Shown here one piece after another: positions 1-13,000 of a stretch of 64,000 bases of DNA (position 1 is its first letter; each line of letters opens with the position of its first letter). Position numbers and translations under genes: made by a program. The DNA is from Dendrocalamus latiflorus. Lineage: Eukaryota > Streptophyta > Magnoliopsida > Poales > Poaceae. The DNA lies in contig CM029671.1 in assembly GCA_017311315.1 (NCBI GenBank), forward strand, positions 23,496,565-23,560,564, in the 5' to 3' direction. A model generated the notes under the pieces. That model had not been told where the DNA came from, did no database searches, and was given only the letters and a program-made list of their open reading frames with translations.

Positions 1-67
1 ATAGTTACTCCAGTATTTCACTAGCTAGTTAGCACTAAACTAATAGGTGGTGATCGGTTCGGCTGAA

Positions 68-322
68 AGCCTCATGGCTTATAGCTGAAAACACTGTAGC
101 TAGCTGAAAAAAGCACTGTAGCTGACAGAGGCTTATTTATCATAATTAAATTTAAAAAAATTTAAAAATAGAAAAAACATATTAGCCCATCACGTATAAT
201 GTAAACAAATACGAGGAAAAAAAGAACCGGTAAAAAAAACTCAAAAAAGTCAAAAGTTCAGAAAAAGACGAAATTTATGAATAGTGCAAAAATAAGCTGA
301 AGCCAGAAGCTGAAGCCATATT
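68..322 (+). repeat. AT-rich MITE-like family, copy A
   Basis: A segment of about 250 bp begins and ends with inverted GGCTT/AAGCC-rich words (ggcttatagctg near the left end, agctgaagcc at the right). Its A-rich core has diagnostic words, including attagcccatcac, aacaaatacg, aagaaccgg and tatgaatagt. The same ordered words recur at 24063-24310, 42330-42556, 43600-43770 and 54645-54886, and inverted at 34300-34595. It has no coding capacity. A non-autonomous DNA transposon is the simplest reading, but I cannot define a target-site duplication. Confidence 0.6.
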
Positions 323-2699
323 GATCAGGGCCTAAACTGTTTTCTTGTTTTTAATTTTAAGCAAACATGTCCCTGCTCCATGACAATTATCCAAAGGATA
401 AGCTTGGCGGTTTTATCACTAAGATGCAGTACTATTGTACTGATTAAGAATCAATGACATGAATTATATTAACATATCAGGAATATGCACGTACTCCCCA
501 GAAGAGAGGGTTTATCAATATTGGGAACAAGTTATTTAATGAATTATTCGATCCTTGTCATGTTTTGACATGATTAAACTACCTACCTACCCATCCCTAA
601 CCACCTAGCATCCTATTAACTCTTGTCTGATGTAACTAACAAGATGAGATAAATTAAGCAATCAAGTACAACTGCATAGACCAAAAAGAAGCAGCACATA
701 GTTACTTAATTTATAAAGAACACTAGCCAACTTGCAAATCTTAGCATAACACGTAATCACAGCAAATAGAAGTTAACAGGTTCTTTTTTTTAGACGATCC
801 TCTTGTTGGGGTTCTTGCAATGATGATGCAAAGTGTGCAATGTTCTTATATAAAAGTACACTTCCAAGACCATATTTAATTAGAGCAGCATACCATTGAC
901 AATTGCCTGTAATTAAGTCTTGTGCTGCATACTGAAGCATGCCAAGTTATCAATTAGCTCCTGTTTATAGCCTAATCTTCTAATTAACATACAGGATACT
1001 CGACTAAGCAGACCCACTTGTTCGGTTCTACAATTATTTGCAGAACCAAGTTAACATTTCTCAAAGAAAAAAATTATTCAAATAAGCAATAAGCCGTTAT
1101 AAACTAACAACTTTTACCAGCTACTCTCTACCAGCTTCAGCCGCCTCTTCTTGAGAACAAGTTTCGGTTTCTTCTTGAAAGTGCTTAAACTTATAACTTA
1201 AAATTTTCTTGGGATATTCTGTTTTTTCTTTAAACTCTAGTTTCAGGTAAACCATCTTTAATATTTCTTGCAAAAAAGGGTCCTTAATAAGGTTATTTCC
1301 AGATTAGGCTAATCTTTGTTGCGATTTAATGGAATAAATATAGGGATAATGTCATGATACCTCATTAATGGCGCCACTAGCCCACTAATCTCTCACACAC
1401 AAATCTTGATTTAAAATACCTAGAAGGCTAGAACCAAACCAGACATTTAAAATCGTATCATTGCTTTTATTTTAGTTTCTTAGCGGTGTATATATGTAAT
1501 TAACATTTTCTTTTAGTTAATTTCATTGATATAGTAGCAACAACGTGGAAGATCTCGGATTACTTGGCATTGTTTTATCTAAGCCCCAACATAAACATTC
1601 TTGTCTATATATGTTTTTTGTTGTGCACGTGTAATGATCATTTGTAACCGACATTTTCAAAGAAGTTTGATAACTTTACTTTTCTTTGAGCTATATATTT
1701 TATTTAGAGCCTCTCAACAGTTATCTCCAAGCTAACTATATATATAATCAGTAAACTACTCGGTTTGCCATCCCGTTGAACATCAAACTAATTTTACTAT
1801 AGTATCTTTTTTATGTGTTTGATGCATACTAGTTAGCCCGTGCGTGGAACCAGAGAAGTTGAGGTAAAAAAAAAATGTCCGCAGCATTTTCTTTCAAGAG
1901 GGAAATTGGCCAAGACACTTAGAAATGGGCCTCGATTCGATATTTTCAGTAGATGATAATGGGCATGTTCTTTACCTAAAAAACTGCCGGCTTTTGACTT
2001 TTGCTACAGTATCTAACTTTCAAACAAGTGTTTTCTCAAGACGGGGTCTACAAGTTAAACGATCTACACGTTAAAAGCCCAACATCTGTACCAACCAAAA
2101 TCGCAAGTGAGTATTTTTCTCTCCGTAATCTGTACCGTAAACAACCAAAATCCAGTAATTTCAGCCAAAAGCCATAAGCCGCAGCCGAAAAGAACAGGCC
2201 CAATAATATCTTTTGTTCAATAATTCCATCCTGAATATCTAAATTTTGTTTTTAATGGTATTTGAGCTGGACAACTGAAGTCGGCATGGACGGCAATCAC
2301 CTAGACACGCACACATTGAAGAAAGGGACAAATCGATGGTTCCACCAAACAACATGAACATCTCGTTTTCTTCAGGTGCAGATATTCCAACTGGCAAAAG
2401 GTAGGTTGCCTCGCAGCAGAAAGAATTTTTCCTTTAAAAAAGGTGCATAAACTGGTGCTGGCAATAGTTAACACAACTAGAATCCTCAAGATATTTTTGT
2501 GTACGTGCGAATAAACGACTCGCGCACTTTCATGGAGAATGAGGTTTAAGACGCGCATACATCTTTGATCACTCGAGCCCCTTGATCATTCTATCCAACT
2601 GTAACTAGTATTATCTTGTGCATCTGCGTGGAGCACATCCTACAAAAAAAAATATTTTGGTATTTGTACCACTAGGTCCACTACACACCAATGATCTGA

Positions 2700-3000
2700 A
2701 CTCCTGACACAACACCACATAAATTTTGCATCCTCTGAATTTGTATATTTCCCTGTGGTAACTTTTTTTTGCGATTACAAAGAACACGCATACGCGCGTG
2801 CACATATGTGCGAGTGTGTCTCCTTAGCACATATCTAGAAAGATAGAGATGGAGATAAATTTGTGGCCTCATAAAATGTCTACTGAAATCGCATTCGTGT
2901 GTGCATAAAGGTGGGCACCAGGATTTGAACCCTAGTGGGTGGAGTCGTATACCCATGATTTCACCACCCTACAAAGAGGTGGTTCTCTCCCATGCTAACT
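2700..3000 (-). repeat. Possible tRNA-derived SINE fragment
   Basis: On the minus strand the word GGTTCAAATCC (around 2922-2932) fits the RNA polymerase III B-box consensus with one change. A weak A-box-like word (TAGCATGGGAG) lies upstream near 2990. The sequence downstream on that strand is non-coding. A short retroposon is plausible, but I cannot see a clear 3' tail or a target duplication. Confidence 0.25.
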
Positions 3001-3049
3001 ATGTAAACATCATCTTTCATCATCATTTTAAGTTTTACGTGAACCGATA

Positions 3050-3245
3050 GGTATGTACAATTTAATATGATATCAGAGCCGAGAAGTCCTGGGTTGAAGA
3101 CCTGGCTAACGCAATGTTTTAAAAATAATTACAGTCCACTTTGAGTCCAAGTCTTAGGCTTGGTCCAGATCCTAGAGATGAGAGTGTGTTACAGTATATT
3201 ATCCACTTTTCTTCATTAGTTTAATTTTTTGGTGAATTAGTTGGT
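3050..3245 (+). repeat. SINE-like or LTR-leader-like fragment
   Basis: The word atgatatcagagcc resembles the initiator-Met primer-binding site of plant LTR elements. It is followed closely by gggttgaagacc, which is one base from a pol III B box. The segment could be a tRNA-related SINE or a leftover retroelement leader. It has no open frame. Confidence 0.25.
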
Positions 3246-3934
3246 GTATATAGTCAATAGTAACATTCATCACTCCACGAGTCATGAGGTTATGCTTTGG
3301 CACTTGACGAGTCACTGGTAGGGTTCAAAAAATTGACGGGAACTGACCAGTTCACGATAGTTTCCGGTCAAACCGGCGAGGAGGTAATTTATCAAATTTT
3401 GGTCCTCTTCTCTTTTGTGAGATGGTGGGAAAACCGGTTAGTGCAATCAAATTAAGTCTTAAAATCACAGGTCATGAGTCTTAAAATCGCAGGAGCCACG
3501 AAATAACTCTTTTTCCAATTTTGTGAATCCAACTTCAACTTGACATGATCATACAGGTTCTTTTACTTTCATATTTGCATTTTGCTGCAAACAAGAAAAC
3601 AACAATGCTATACCACGTAGTTTGCTTACATTTTTTTTGAAGATCCATTTGAAATGGAGGATTGGAAAAGAAATTCCAGAGAACTTGTACGGCTTGATGC
3701 AGAAATTCTGGTGAAACTCCTGCGTTTCGAAACGGCCCTGAACCAGATCACTTGAGAGCAGCACAGTTCATTCTGCAATGGACGTGGGCTCTTGATAAAG
3801 AGCAACAGGCCTAGCTCCAGCTCAAGGCCCAACTGATGGCTAAACTCAGGCCCATACCACGAGGAGGCCGAACCGGTTGGACTCGGTCGGAATTGGCCAT
3901 TGGCCGCGACCGGCCATTCCCCGAAACCTGCTCC

Positions 3935-3942
3935 TTTATAGA
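3935..3942 (+). promoter_or_regulatory. Likely TATA box of BUB3
   Basis: A ctttatag word lies about 140 bp upstream of the BUB3 start codon, within a short GC-rich promoter. Transcription would start near 3965-3975, giving a 5' UTR of roughly 110 nt. This assignment is from position and motif only. Confidence 0.4.
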
Positions 3943-4080
3943 GAACCCCGCCTTCCACTCCACCCTCTACCGCTCGGATTCAAATTTCGAACCCCTCCTC
4001 CTCCGCTTCCCACCGCGAAACCCTGCAATCCTACGCGTGGCCAGTGATCACCACCGCCGCCTCCTCCTCCTGAAACCGCC

Positions 4081-7000
4081 ATGAGCAGCGCATCCACCGG
4101 CGTGCCGCCGGTCCTCGTCCCCCTTGCTGATGGCGGCGGCGGCGGGGGGATTGGGACGGGCAAGGAGCTGTCGCACCCGCCGTCGGACGGCGTCTCCAGC
4201 CTCCGCTTCTCGAGGCACAGCGACCACCTCATCGTCTCCTCCTGGGACAAGGTGAGTGCACTCAGAGCAGCACGCGCCTCGCGCGCCTCCTACTTGTCGG
4301 GGGAAACGAAACCCTAGCTGTCTGGTTTGACCCGTCGGGTTTGATGGGGGCTTTGGCTGTGCGCGTGCTCGCTGCTTCCAGACGGTGCGGCTCTACGACG
4401 CGGAGTCCAACGTGCCGATGGGGGTGTTCATTCACGCGGGGCCCGTGCTCGACTGCTGCTTCCACGACGACTCCTCGGGGTTCAGCGCCGGCAGCGACCA
4501 AACTGTGCGAAGGTGATAGCGATCACATATTTGTAAATATCAAAGGAGCTTTTGGGGCTTATATAGTACAAGAACTTAAACCCTAGAACAATAGGAAAAG
4601 ATTAAAGGCTTAAATACCCTTAACACTATTCACCTTCCCGTCCCGTTCGATTGGTTTTCTGATGAGCGATTCAGTTGGAACGATTGCACACATAGTTGTT
4701 GTGCAGTCCTGAATAGATTTGGCGGAACTGTCCGTTAACTTGGTTCTCCATTTTGCAAACGTGCATTAATTTGTGATGCTAAAATTGTCTAGGAAGAGAA
4801 TTTTGTGGTATGATTTTAGTTTGTTATGAGCCCAATGATTGGCAACACCTATGACTCTATGAGGCTACGACAGTACAATGCTTCATAGGAATTTTGGCTT
4901 TTCTTTTCTTTTCCAGTTTGGTCAGATTATTCATAGGAATTGAAGCGAAACTGATGGCTTGAATGATTTGGAACTGCTTTTTTTCAGGTTGGCCTTTAGT
5001 TCTGGTAAAAATGATCTCTTGGGACGCCATGATGGTCCAGTTCGTTGTGTGGAGTACTCCTATGCTACAGGTACTTGCTTTTGCTTTTTTTGCTATGGGT
5101 GGAAAGTGCTGTTGGGTCTTGACTCTTGAGTTCGTCAAACTTGTGTCCGGGGAACAATGCTAGTTGAATTCGTGTTCTAGTTGCTAAGAGATGGGTTTGT
5201 TAGAGATATATGTATAGTTTGTTATTCCCCATTGTTATGAGGGGTTCTTTGCATATTTACCACCTGTACCTTGTGTATATATACTGGCCCATTGGCCTCA
5301 TATGAATACATGCGCTATTCATAACATGGTATCAGAACCAAAACTAGGGTTTTGGTTTACCTAGGGTTTCGCGCCGTCGCCGGCCTCCCTGTGCCGCCGC
5401 CGCCGCCGCCGTCGCCGACTCCCGGCCTCCGCCGTGCCGTCGGCCCCGCCCGACTCCCACCCGGTCGCCTCGCCGGCCTCCTCCGCTGCTGCCGTCCCCG
5501 TCGGCCTCCTCTGCTCCCACTCGGCCGCCAGATCCGCCGGCCTCCTCCATCGCCGCTGCTGGCCGCTTTCCACGCCCGAGGCCGCCGCTCCGCCTCCTCT
5601 GCCCGAGACCGGCTCCCCCCGCGCCACCGCCCGGGCCATCGCCAGATCCGCGTCGGCCTCCACCGCTGCCGTCCCCGCGCCTCCATCGCCGCTGCCGTCG
5701 GCCGCCTGGTCGCCGTCTTCGCCCGAGGCAGGCCGCCGAAGTAGGCCGCGGAGCCGCCGCCGTCGGCCGCCCCCGCTGAACTCCGGTCCGCCCGGAGCCC
5801 CGCCGTCGGCCGCCCCCGCCGGACTCCGGTCCGCTCGCCCCTGACCGAGGCCTCCCTCGGTCGGCTTTGTAAGGCCGGTCGGTTTGACCGGTCAAAAGAA
5901 AAAAAAAAGCAAAAAAAAAACGTCGTTCTAACCGCCGCGCCGTTCAGCGCCGCCTGTTAGACTTCGTTGCCTTGGTCGCCGCGCCGTCCAGCGCCGCCTA
6001 CCAATGGGCACCGTTGCCCTCCCTCGCTGCCCGGTGATCTTTGATGGTGTTAATTACACCGACTTCGTGTCTCACATGCGCATTCACATGCGTGGTCTTC
6101 GTCTCTGGGGCGTCCTCTCTGGCGATGTCACCTGCCCGCCTTGCCCTATTTCTCCGACGGAGCCTACGCCTGTTGCATTGCCCCCAACAGCCGATAAGGC
6201 TGCTGCTGAGGCCGCTGATGATAAAGCTGCCTCTGCCTACCAGGAGGCTCTGGATTCCTACAAGGATCGTCTGACCGTCTACACTCAGTGGTACGATGAC
6301 GACGCTCGGGCTGCTGCTGTCCTCATCGCCAGTGTCCAGCCTCAGTTCTCTTCTGAGGTTGTGGGACTCCCTTCGGCTTTTCAGATGTGGACTCATCTTC
6401 GTCAGCGCTATGAGCCCTCTGGTGATGCCCTGTACCTGTCCGTGGTCCGTCAGGAGCACTCTCTTCAGCAGGGTGATGCTACTGTTGACATTTTTTACGC
6501 TCAGAGTTCTGCTGTCTGGCGTCAGTTGGACTCACTTCGCACTGCTGGCTGTCGTACCTGTCCGTGCTGCCTGGAGGTACGTGCTGATCTGCAGTTTCAG
6601 CGGGTTTACGAGTTCCTTACTCGCCTTCGTCCTGAGTTCGAGCAAAGGCGTGCCCAGCTCCTTGCACGCCACCCTCGTGTCACTCTCCTGGAGGCTCTTA
6701 CCGAGATACGCGCAGAGGAGACTCGTTTGAGTGGTGCTGGTCTGATGCCACTCCCCTCTGTGCTCGCCGCTCGTCCGCCTGCTATACTGCCTCCTCCAGC
6801 GGCTACCACAGGTGGTGGTGGCCGTCCTCAGTCTGGAGGTGGCCGTCCTCACTGTTCCTACTGCGACAAGGATGGTCACACTGAATCCCAGTGCTACAAG
6901 AAGAAGCGGCATCTTTCACGCCGTTCCTCTACTGGCACTAGTGCTTCTACGACGATGTCTGCCTCGACTTCTTCAGCAGCTTCTCTCACCGAGCAGGAGA

Positions 7001-10000
7001 TAGCCAGACTTCGACGCCTACTTGCCGCTTCAGGTTCTCCCTCGACAGGTTCTGCAGGATCTGCTACTGACTCTTCAGGCACTGAGAGACCACCTCCTAC
7101 ACAGTCAGGTACCTCCCCGTGGATTCTTGATTCTGGAGCATCTTTCCACATGACTCCTGATTCTTCCACTCTGTCTTCTATTACACCCCTTGTTTCTCCT
7201 GTCAGTGTTCTTACTGCTGATGGTACATCTCTTTCTGTCTCTGGTCGAGGATCTCTTAGCAACTCATCTTTTCATGTTCCTTCTGTTGCTCATGTTCCTC
7301 GTCTTACCTTGCAGCTTCTTTCTGCTGGGCAGATTACTGACCTTGGTTATCGAGTTATTCTCGAATCTGACTCTTGTTGTGTTCAGGACTGCCACACGGG
7401 AGCTCTGGTTGGTTCTGGCCCTCGGCGCCGTGACTCACAGCGTCTCTGGGAGCTTGACTGGCTTCATCTTCCTTCCGCTGCCACCACCGCCGCCAGTCTC
7501 TCCGCTTCTGCCACTTCGTCTACCGGCTCTTTCCAGCAGTGGCATCACCGTCTTGGCCATCTGTGTGGATCTCGCCTGTCGTCCTTAGTTCGTCGTGGTC
7601 TTCTGGGGTCTGTCTCAGGAGACGTGTCTTTAGATTGACAGGGCTGTAAGTTAGGTAAACAGATTCAGCTTCCTTATTCTCATAGTGAGACTGTGTCTCA
7701 GCATCCTTTTGATCTTGTTCATTCAGATGTTTGGGGTCCGGCTCCCTTCGTTTCGAAAGGGGGTCATCGTTATTATATTATTTTTATAGATGATTTCTCT
7801 CGCCACACTTGGATATATTTCATGTCTTCTCGTAGTGAGGCATTGCCTATCTATAAACAATTTGCCAAGATGATACACACACAGTTTTCCACTCCTATTC
7901 GTGTTTTTCGTGCTGATTCTGCTGGCGAGTACCTCTCCCGTCACCTGCGCAGCTTCCTTGCTGAGCAGGGCACTCTCGCTCAGTTTTCTTGTCCTGGTGC
8001 TCATGCTCAGAATGGTGTCGCTGAGCGCAAGCATCGTCACCTCCTTGAGACGGCTCGTGCTCTGATGATCGCCGCCTCTATTCCACCTCACTTTTGGGTC
8101 GAGGCTGTTTCCACTGCCACTTATCTCGTCAACATTCAGCCCTCTTCTGCTCTTAAGGGTGAGATCCCTGTTGAGCGTCTTTGTGGTCTTCTTCCTGACT
8201 ACTCTGCCCTTCATCTGTTTGGCTGCGTTTGCTATGTTCTTCTTGCACCTCGAGAACGTACCAAACTGACCGCTCAGTCTGTTGAGTGTGTCTTTCTGGG
8301 GTACAGTGCCGAGCACAAGGGCTATCGGTGCTGGGATCCTGTTGGTCGTCGGATACGGGTTTCTCGGGATGTGACTTTCGACGAGTCTCGTCCTTTCTAC
8401 CCACGTCCCGCCTCTCCTTCGGCTTCCTCTGTGGAGTCTCTGTCTTTTTTTACCTTTCCAGATACTCCTATATCTGTTTTGCCCTCGTCCACCTGTCCTA
8501 CTGAGTCTCCACATATTCCCCCTGTGGCCTCTCCGCCGTTGTCGCCGCCTGTGTCGTCTCCTACGACTCCCCAGGCTCCTCCCACTATCGTCTACACTCG
8601 ACGACCTCGTATCGAGGATCTTCCAGATGAGTCATCTTCTTCTGATGTTCCATCTTCTTCTGATGCTCCATCTTCCCCTGATGGGTCATCTTCTCCTCGC
8701 TACGCTCTCCGCGATCGCCAGTCGATTCGGCCTCCTGCCCGTTTTGCTTTTGCTGGCGCAGCTACTCGTGAGCCTGTCTCCTACCGGGATGCTGTTACTC
8801 ATCCTGAGTGGCAGCTTGCCATGGCCGAGGAGATTGCTGCCCTCGAGCGTACTGGTACTTGGGATCTTGTTCCTTTGCCATCTCATTCTCATCCCATCAC
8901 GTGTAAGTGGGTCTATAAGATTAAGACTCGCTCTGATGGTTCTCTTGAGCGCTATAAGGCGCGTCTTGTTGCTCGTGGTTTTCAGCAGCAGCATGGTGTT
9001 GACTACGACGAGACTTTTGCTCCTGTGGCCCACATGACCACTGTTCGCACTCTTCTTTCGGTGGCGTCTGTTCGCCACTGGTCTGTTTCTCAGCTTGATG
9101 TCAAGAATGCCTTTCTTAATGGCGAGTTGCGTGAGGAGGTCTACATGCATCCGCCACCTGGGTATTCTGTTCCTGAGGGCATGGTCTGTCGCCTTCGTCG
9201 CTCTCTCTATGGCCTTAAGCAAGCCCCTCGTGCTTGGTTTGAGCGCTTCTTCTCTGTGGTCACTGCTGCTGGTTTTTCAGCTAGTGATCATGATCCTGCG
9301 CTCTTTGTCCACACTTCGTCTCGTGGTCGGACTCTTCTTCTCCTGTATGTTGATGATATGATCATTACGGGAGATGATTCTGAGTACATTGCCTTTGTCA
9401 AGGCTCGTCTTACTGAGCAGTTCCTTATGTCGGATCTTGGTCCTCTTCATTACTTCCTTGGGATTGAAGTTACTTCCACTCCAGATGGTTTCTTTATGTC
9501 CCAAGAGAAATATATTCAGGATCTTCTTGATCGCGCCTCTCTCACTGATCAGCGTACTGTTGAGACTCCCATGGAGCTCAATGTTCACCTCCGACTCTCT
9601 GATGGCGAGCCTCTTTCTGACCCGACTCGCTATCGTCATCTTGTTGGGAGTCTTGTCTACCTTACTGTTACTCGTCCGGATATCACTTATCCAGTTCATA
9701 TTCTGAGTCAGTTTGTTTCAGCTCCCACTCAGGTTCACTACAGCCACCTTCTTCGAGTTCTGCGATATCTTCGTGGGACTATCTCTCGCCGTCTCTTCTT
9801 TCCATGTTCCAGCTCGTTGCAGCTTCAGGCCTATTCGGATGCTACTTGGGCCAGCGATCCCTCTGATCGCCGGTCTATCTCTGCTTACTGTGTTTTTCTT
9901 GGTGGTTCTCTTATTGCCTGGAAGACGAAGAAACAGACTGCAGTGTCCCGTTCGAGTGCAGAGGCTGAGTTGCGAGCTATGGCTCTCTTGACAGCAGAGG

Positions 10001-13000
10001 TTACTTGGCTACGGTGGTTACTTGAGGATTTTGGTGTTTCTGTCACTACACCGACCCCTCTCTTGTCAGACAGTACAGGTGCTATCAGTATTGCTCGTGA
10101 TCCTGTGAAGCATGAGCTCACCAAGCACATTGGAGTTGATGCTTCTTTCATGAGGACTTGTGTGCATGATCAGGTGATTACTCTTCAGTATGTGCCTTCA
10201 GAGCTTCAGATAGCGGATTTCTTCACGAAGGCTCAGACTCGAGCACAGCACAGCTTCTTCCTCTCCAAACTCAGTGTTGTTGATCCACCATGAGTTTGAG
10301 GGGGGGTGTTAGAGATATATGTATAGTTTGTTATTCCCCATTGTTATGAAGGGTTCTTTGCATATTTACCACCTGTACCTTGTGTATATATACTGGCCCA
10401 TTGGCCTCATATGAATACATGCGCTATTCATAACAGGGTTAAGTCTATCTTAAGAAGATATGACCGCAATTGTACTAGTTCAACGGGAGAACATTGCTAG
10501 TTGAGTTCATGTTTTAGTACCTGGAGATGGGGTAAGCCTACCCTAATAAGCTTGTCAGTTTGATCTTAAAATAAACTATCTCCTTGTTGTAAACATAACC
10601 GTCTTCAATCACAGTGCTACAAGAGTTGAAATTGTTTGACTATTTTCTTTATCCTTTTGGGTGGAGAATTTAATAAATATCCATTCCATGTACTTGGTTA
10701 TGATATCCATCTTTTGTAGTTGTGGCTTAATTCTCTGTATGGTTAATCTGCTTGTTATTTAAGCTTATGCGGCGGCCATTTATACGTGAATTCTTCAACA
10801 GGTGTGGTTCATAATGCAAGAACCTTAAGGAGCGTTGATAACTATTAACTACTGAATGAATATAGATTAATCTTAGCAGGATAGCTACCTGATGGGCCAT
10901 GTCTTTATTGATATACATTGCAACGTTAATGAAGGCTACAGTAAACAGTAGTGAAATTGGGGCTTAAGAAACCGGAGTTCTAAGATAGGCTGTAAAATTT
11001 TGAAGTTTGTGCATTTCCTGTATAATTGTAATTGATTTCACAAAGTCTTTAATTTATCACTTCTTAAGAATAATGTGGAACATCATATGTTTATTTGTGC
11101 CATGTATCGTGTCAGGACAAGTAATCACTGGCAGCTGGGATAAGACTATAAAGTGTTGGGATCCAAGAGGTGTGCATCAGGCAGAGAATACACTTGTTGG
11201 GACGTATATCCAACCTGAACGTGTATACTCGCTTTCATTAGCGGGATATAAGTTGGTTGTTGCAACAGCAGGAAGGCATGTGAATGTTTATGACTTGCGC
11301 AATATGTCTGAGCCTGAGCAAGAAAGGGAGTCTGCACTGAAATATCAAACACGATGTGTTCAGTGTTATCCAAATGGAACTGGTAATACATTGTTATTCT
11401 TGATTACATAATTCTGCTAACATGCAAAAATCAATATTTCTGCTAAGTGCTGTTCACCTTATTTTCACCTTGTCTTTATGATTTGTTTAATACATAAAGA
11501 TGTGTTAAGTTGATAAAGATATACGTTTCTTGTTTGATATTGAGGATCCTTCTAGTTCATTTAGAAATACATAGTACAGACTGCTATCCCATCCTTTTTT
11601 TAAGCTTATAATAAGTTACTACATGGTTATTGCTCCCATTATTTTTCCTGTCTTCCATAGATGATCGATAGGTATGTTTCTTGAAATTCATGCAACTCTT
11701 TGATTAACTGGTCATCATTTTTTGTATAGATCATTTCAGTTCCATTGCTGCTTCTCAATCTACCTGATGTTTTTGCCAATTCATGAGCATTTGGTCCTAC
11801 AGTTTTAGAACTTCAGTTTGAATTTTAAACTTGGAATGATCTAAGTATGTGGAATGTCTATGAATACCAACATCATTGTGATCTTTTCATCGACTATTGA
11901 AAGTGCACACCTGTAACAGATCAACCGCTTTGGAGCTTGAATTGTCGTATTACTGCTGCCTCAGTCAGCGTACACGAATTTGTTTTTGTTCTTTTTCGAG
12001 GAAGCATGCACGAATTTGTTCAAAGCATGGCTTTCTAGAGTTTGCTTAATTACTGTTTAACATTTAGCTTGTTAGTATCTCTTTAATGATCTGATTTTCC
12101 AGCTGTAGAGCTTGAGCAAAAGTCTGTCCTAATTTTGAATGGTTCACAACCCAACCTAGATTTTGAATATACTTTCAGACTCTTGTAATATTGTGCGATC
12201 ATCATGTTTGTATATAGTACCTGTCATCTACTAAGAATGTGATATTTGTAACTGATCTCAATTAATTTCTTAATTGTTCTAGTGCTCCAGACCTCCAGTG
12301 CTGTTTTGATTGTGGATGCCTCATATTTTTTGCTTAGTCCTCTTTTCATTGGTTAATGGTTGATATCCTTGATGTGATAATCTGCATGACTGCATCCATG
12401 GGTTCTTCAGTACTATATGGCATTTGACCATGTTTTTGAGTTTTTCACCTTCTCCCACAGTTATACCTGATTTCCAAATTGCATTGGCAGGACAATGGTA
12501 ATAATTATAAATAGTAACTATACATGAATGGATCTTAATGGATCTTTTTTATTTTTGTCTTGGGCTCTGGCCTTGTGTAAGTTTTGTTTTGCACATAAAA
12601 ATTTGGATGGTCTTGAAGGCACAATATGACTGAAACATTCAATATTTTAAATGTTCGTTTGCAAAACTAACTGTAAGGATCACTGTCTTGAACTCTAGTT
12701 GCATCTATGTTTTTTGTGGCTTCTTTTGATTCAGCAAAGTGTCATTGAGTTTAAGGGATTCAGCTTTTTACTAGTGTACACTTTCAATTTATTGAAATAG
12801 CTCCCCCCTCGTTGCTACTTTGATTCAGGATTTGCTCTGGGTTCTGTGGAAGGACGAGTTGCTATGGAGTTCTTCGATCAATCTGAGTCTACTCTCTGTA
12901 AGAAGTATGTATCCAAACTGCAAAAGAAAAGCTGCTTTCCTGAATACTCATTTTTCTTAAGCTAACAATAAGGGCATTTTGTGTGCTTGGCTTCTTATCT

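Larger units (their letters stand above)
1..3930. other. Upstream intergenic region, no gene seen
   Basis: This AT-rich DNA precedes the BUB3 promoter. I see no reading frame with a recognisable domain. It holds one copy of the dispersed AT-rich MITE-like family (about 68-322) and two tRNA-related SINE-like stretches (about 2700-3000 and 3050-3245). The short open frames near 2300-2950 and 3550-3950 look random. Confidence 0.6.
5198..10435 (+). mobile_element. Ty1-copia retrotransposon copia-1 in BUB3 intron 3
   Basis: The element is 5238 bp long, with two 129-bp LTRs beginning TGTTAGAG and ending ATAACA. It is flanked by the 5-bp duplication GGGTT (5193-5197 and 10436-10440). A primer-binding site complementary to initiator Met tRNA follows the left LTR and a G-rich polypurine tract precedes the right one. 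The order gag, protease, integrase, RT, RNase H defines Ty1-copia. The LTRs differ at one position (a G/A change), so the insertion is young. It lies in the same orientation as BUB3. One in-frame stop splits gag-pol. Confidence 0.97.

Noticed and set aside
5344..5895. Long GC-rich open frames on both strands after the copia-1 LTR
   Set aside because: They are Pro/Arg/Gly-rich shadows of a CCG-repeat leader, open in several frames at once, and lie between the primer-binding site and gag.
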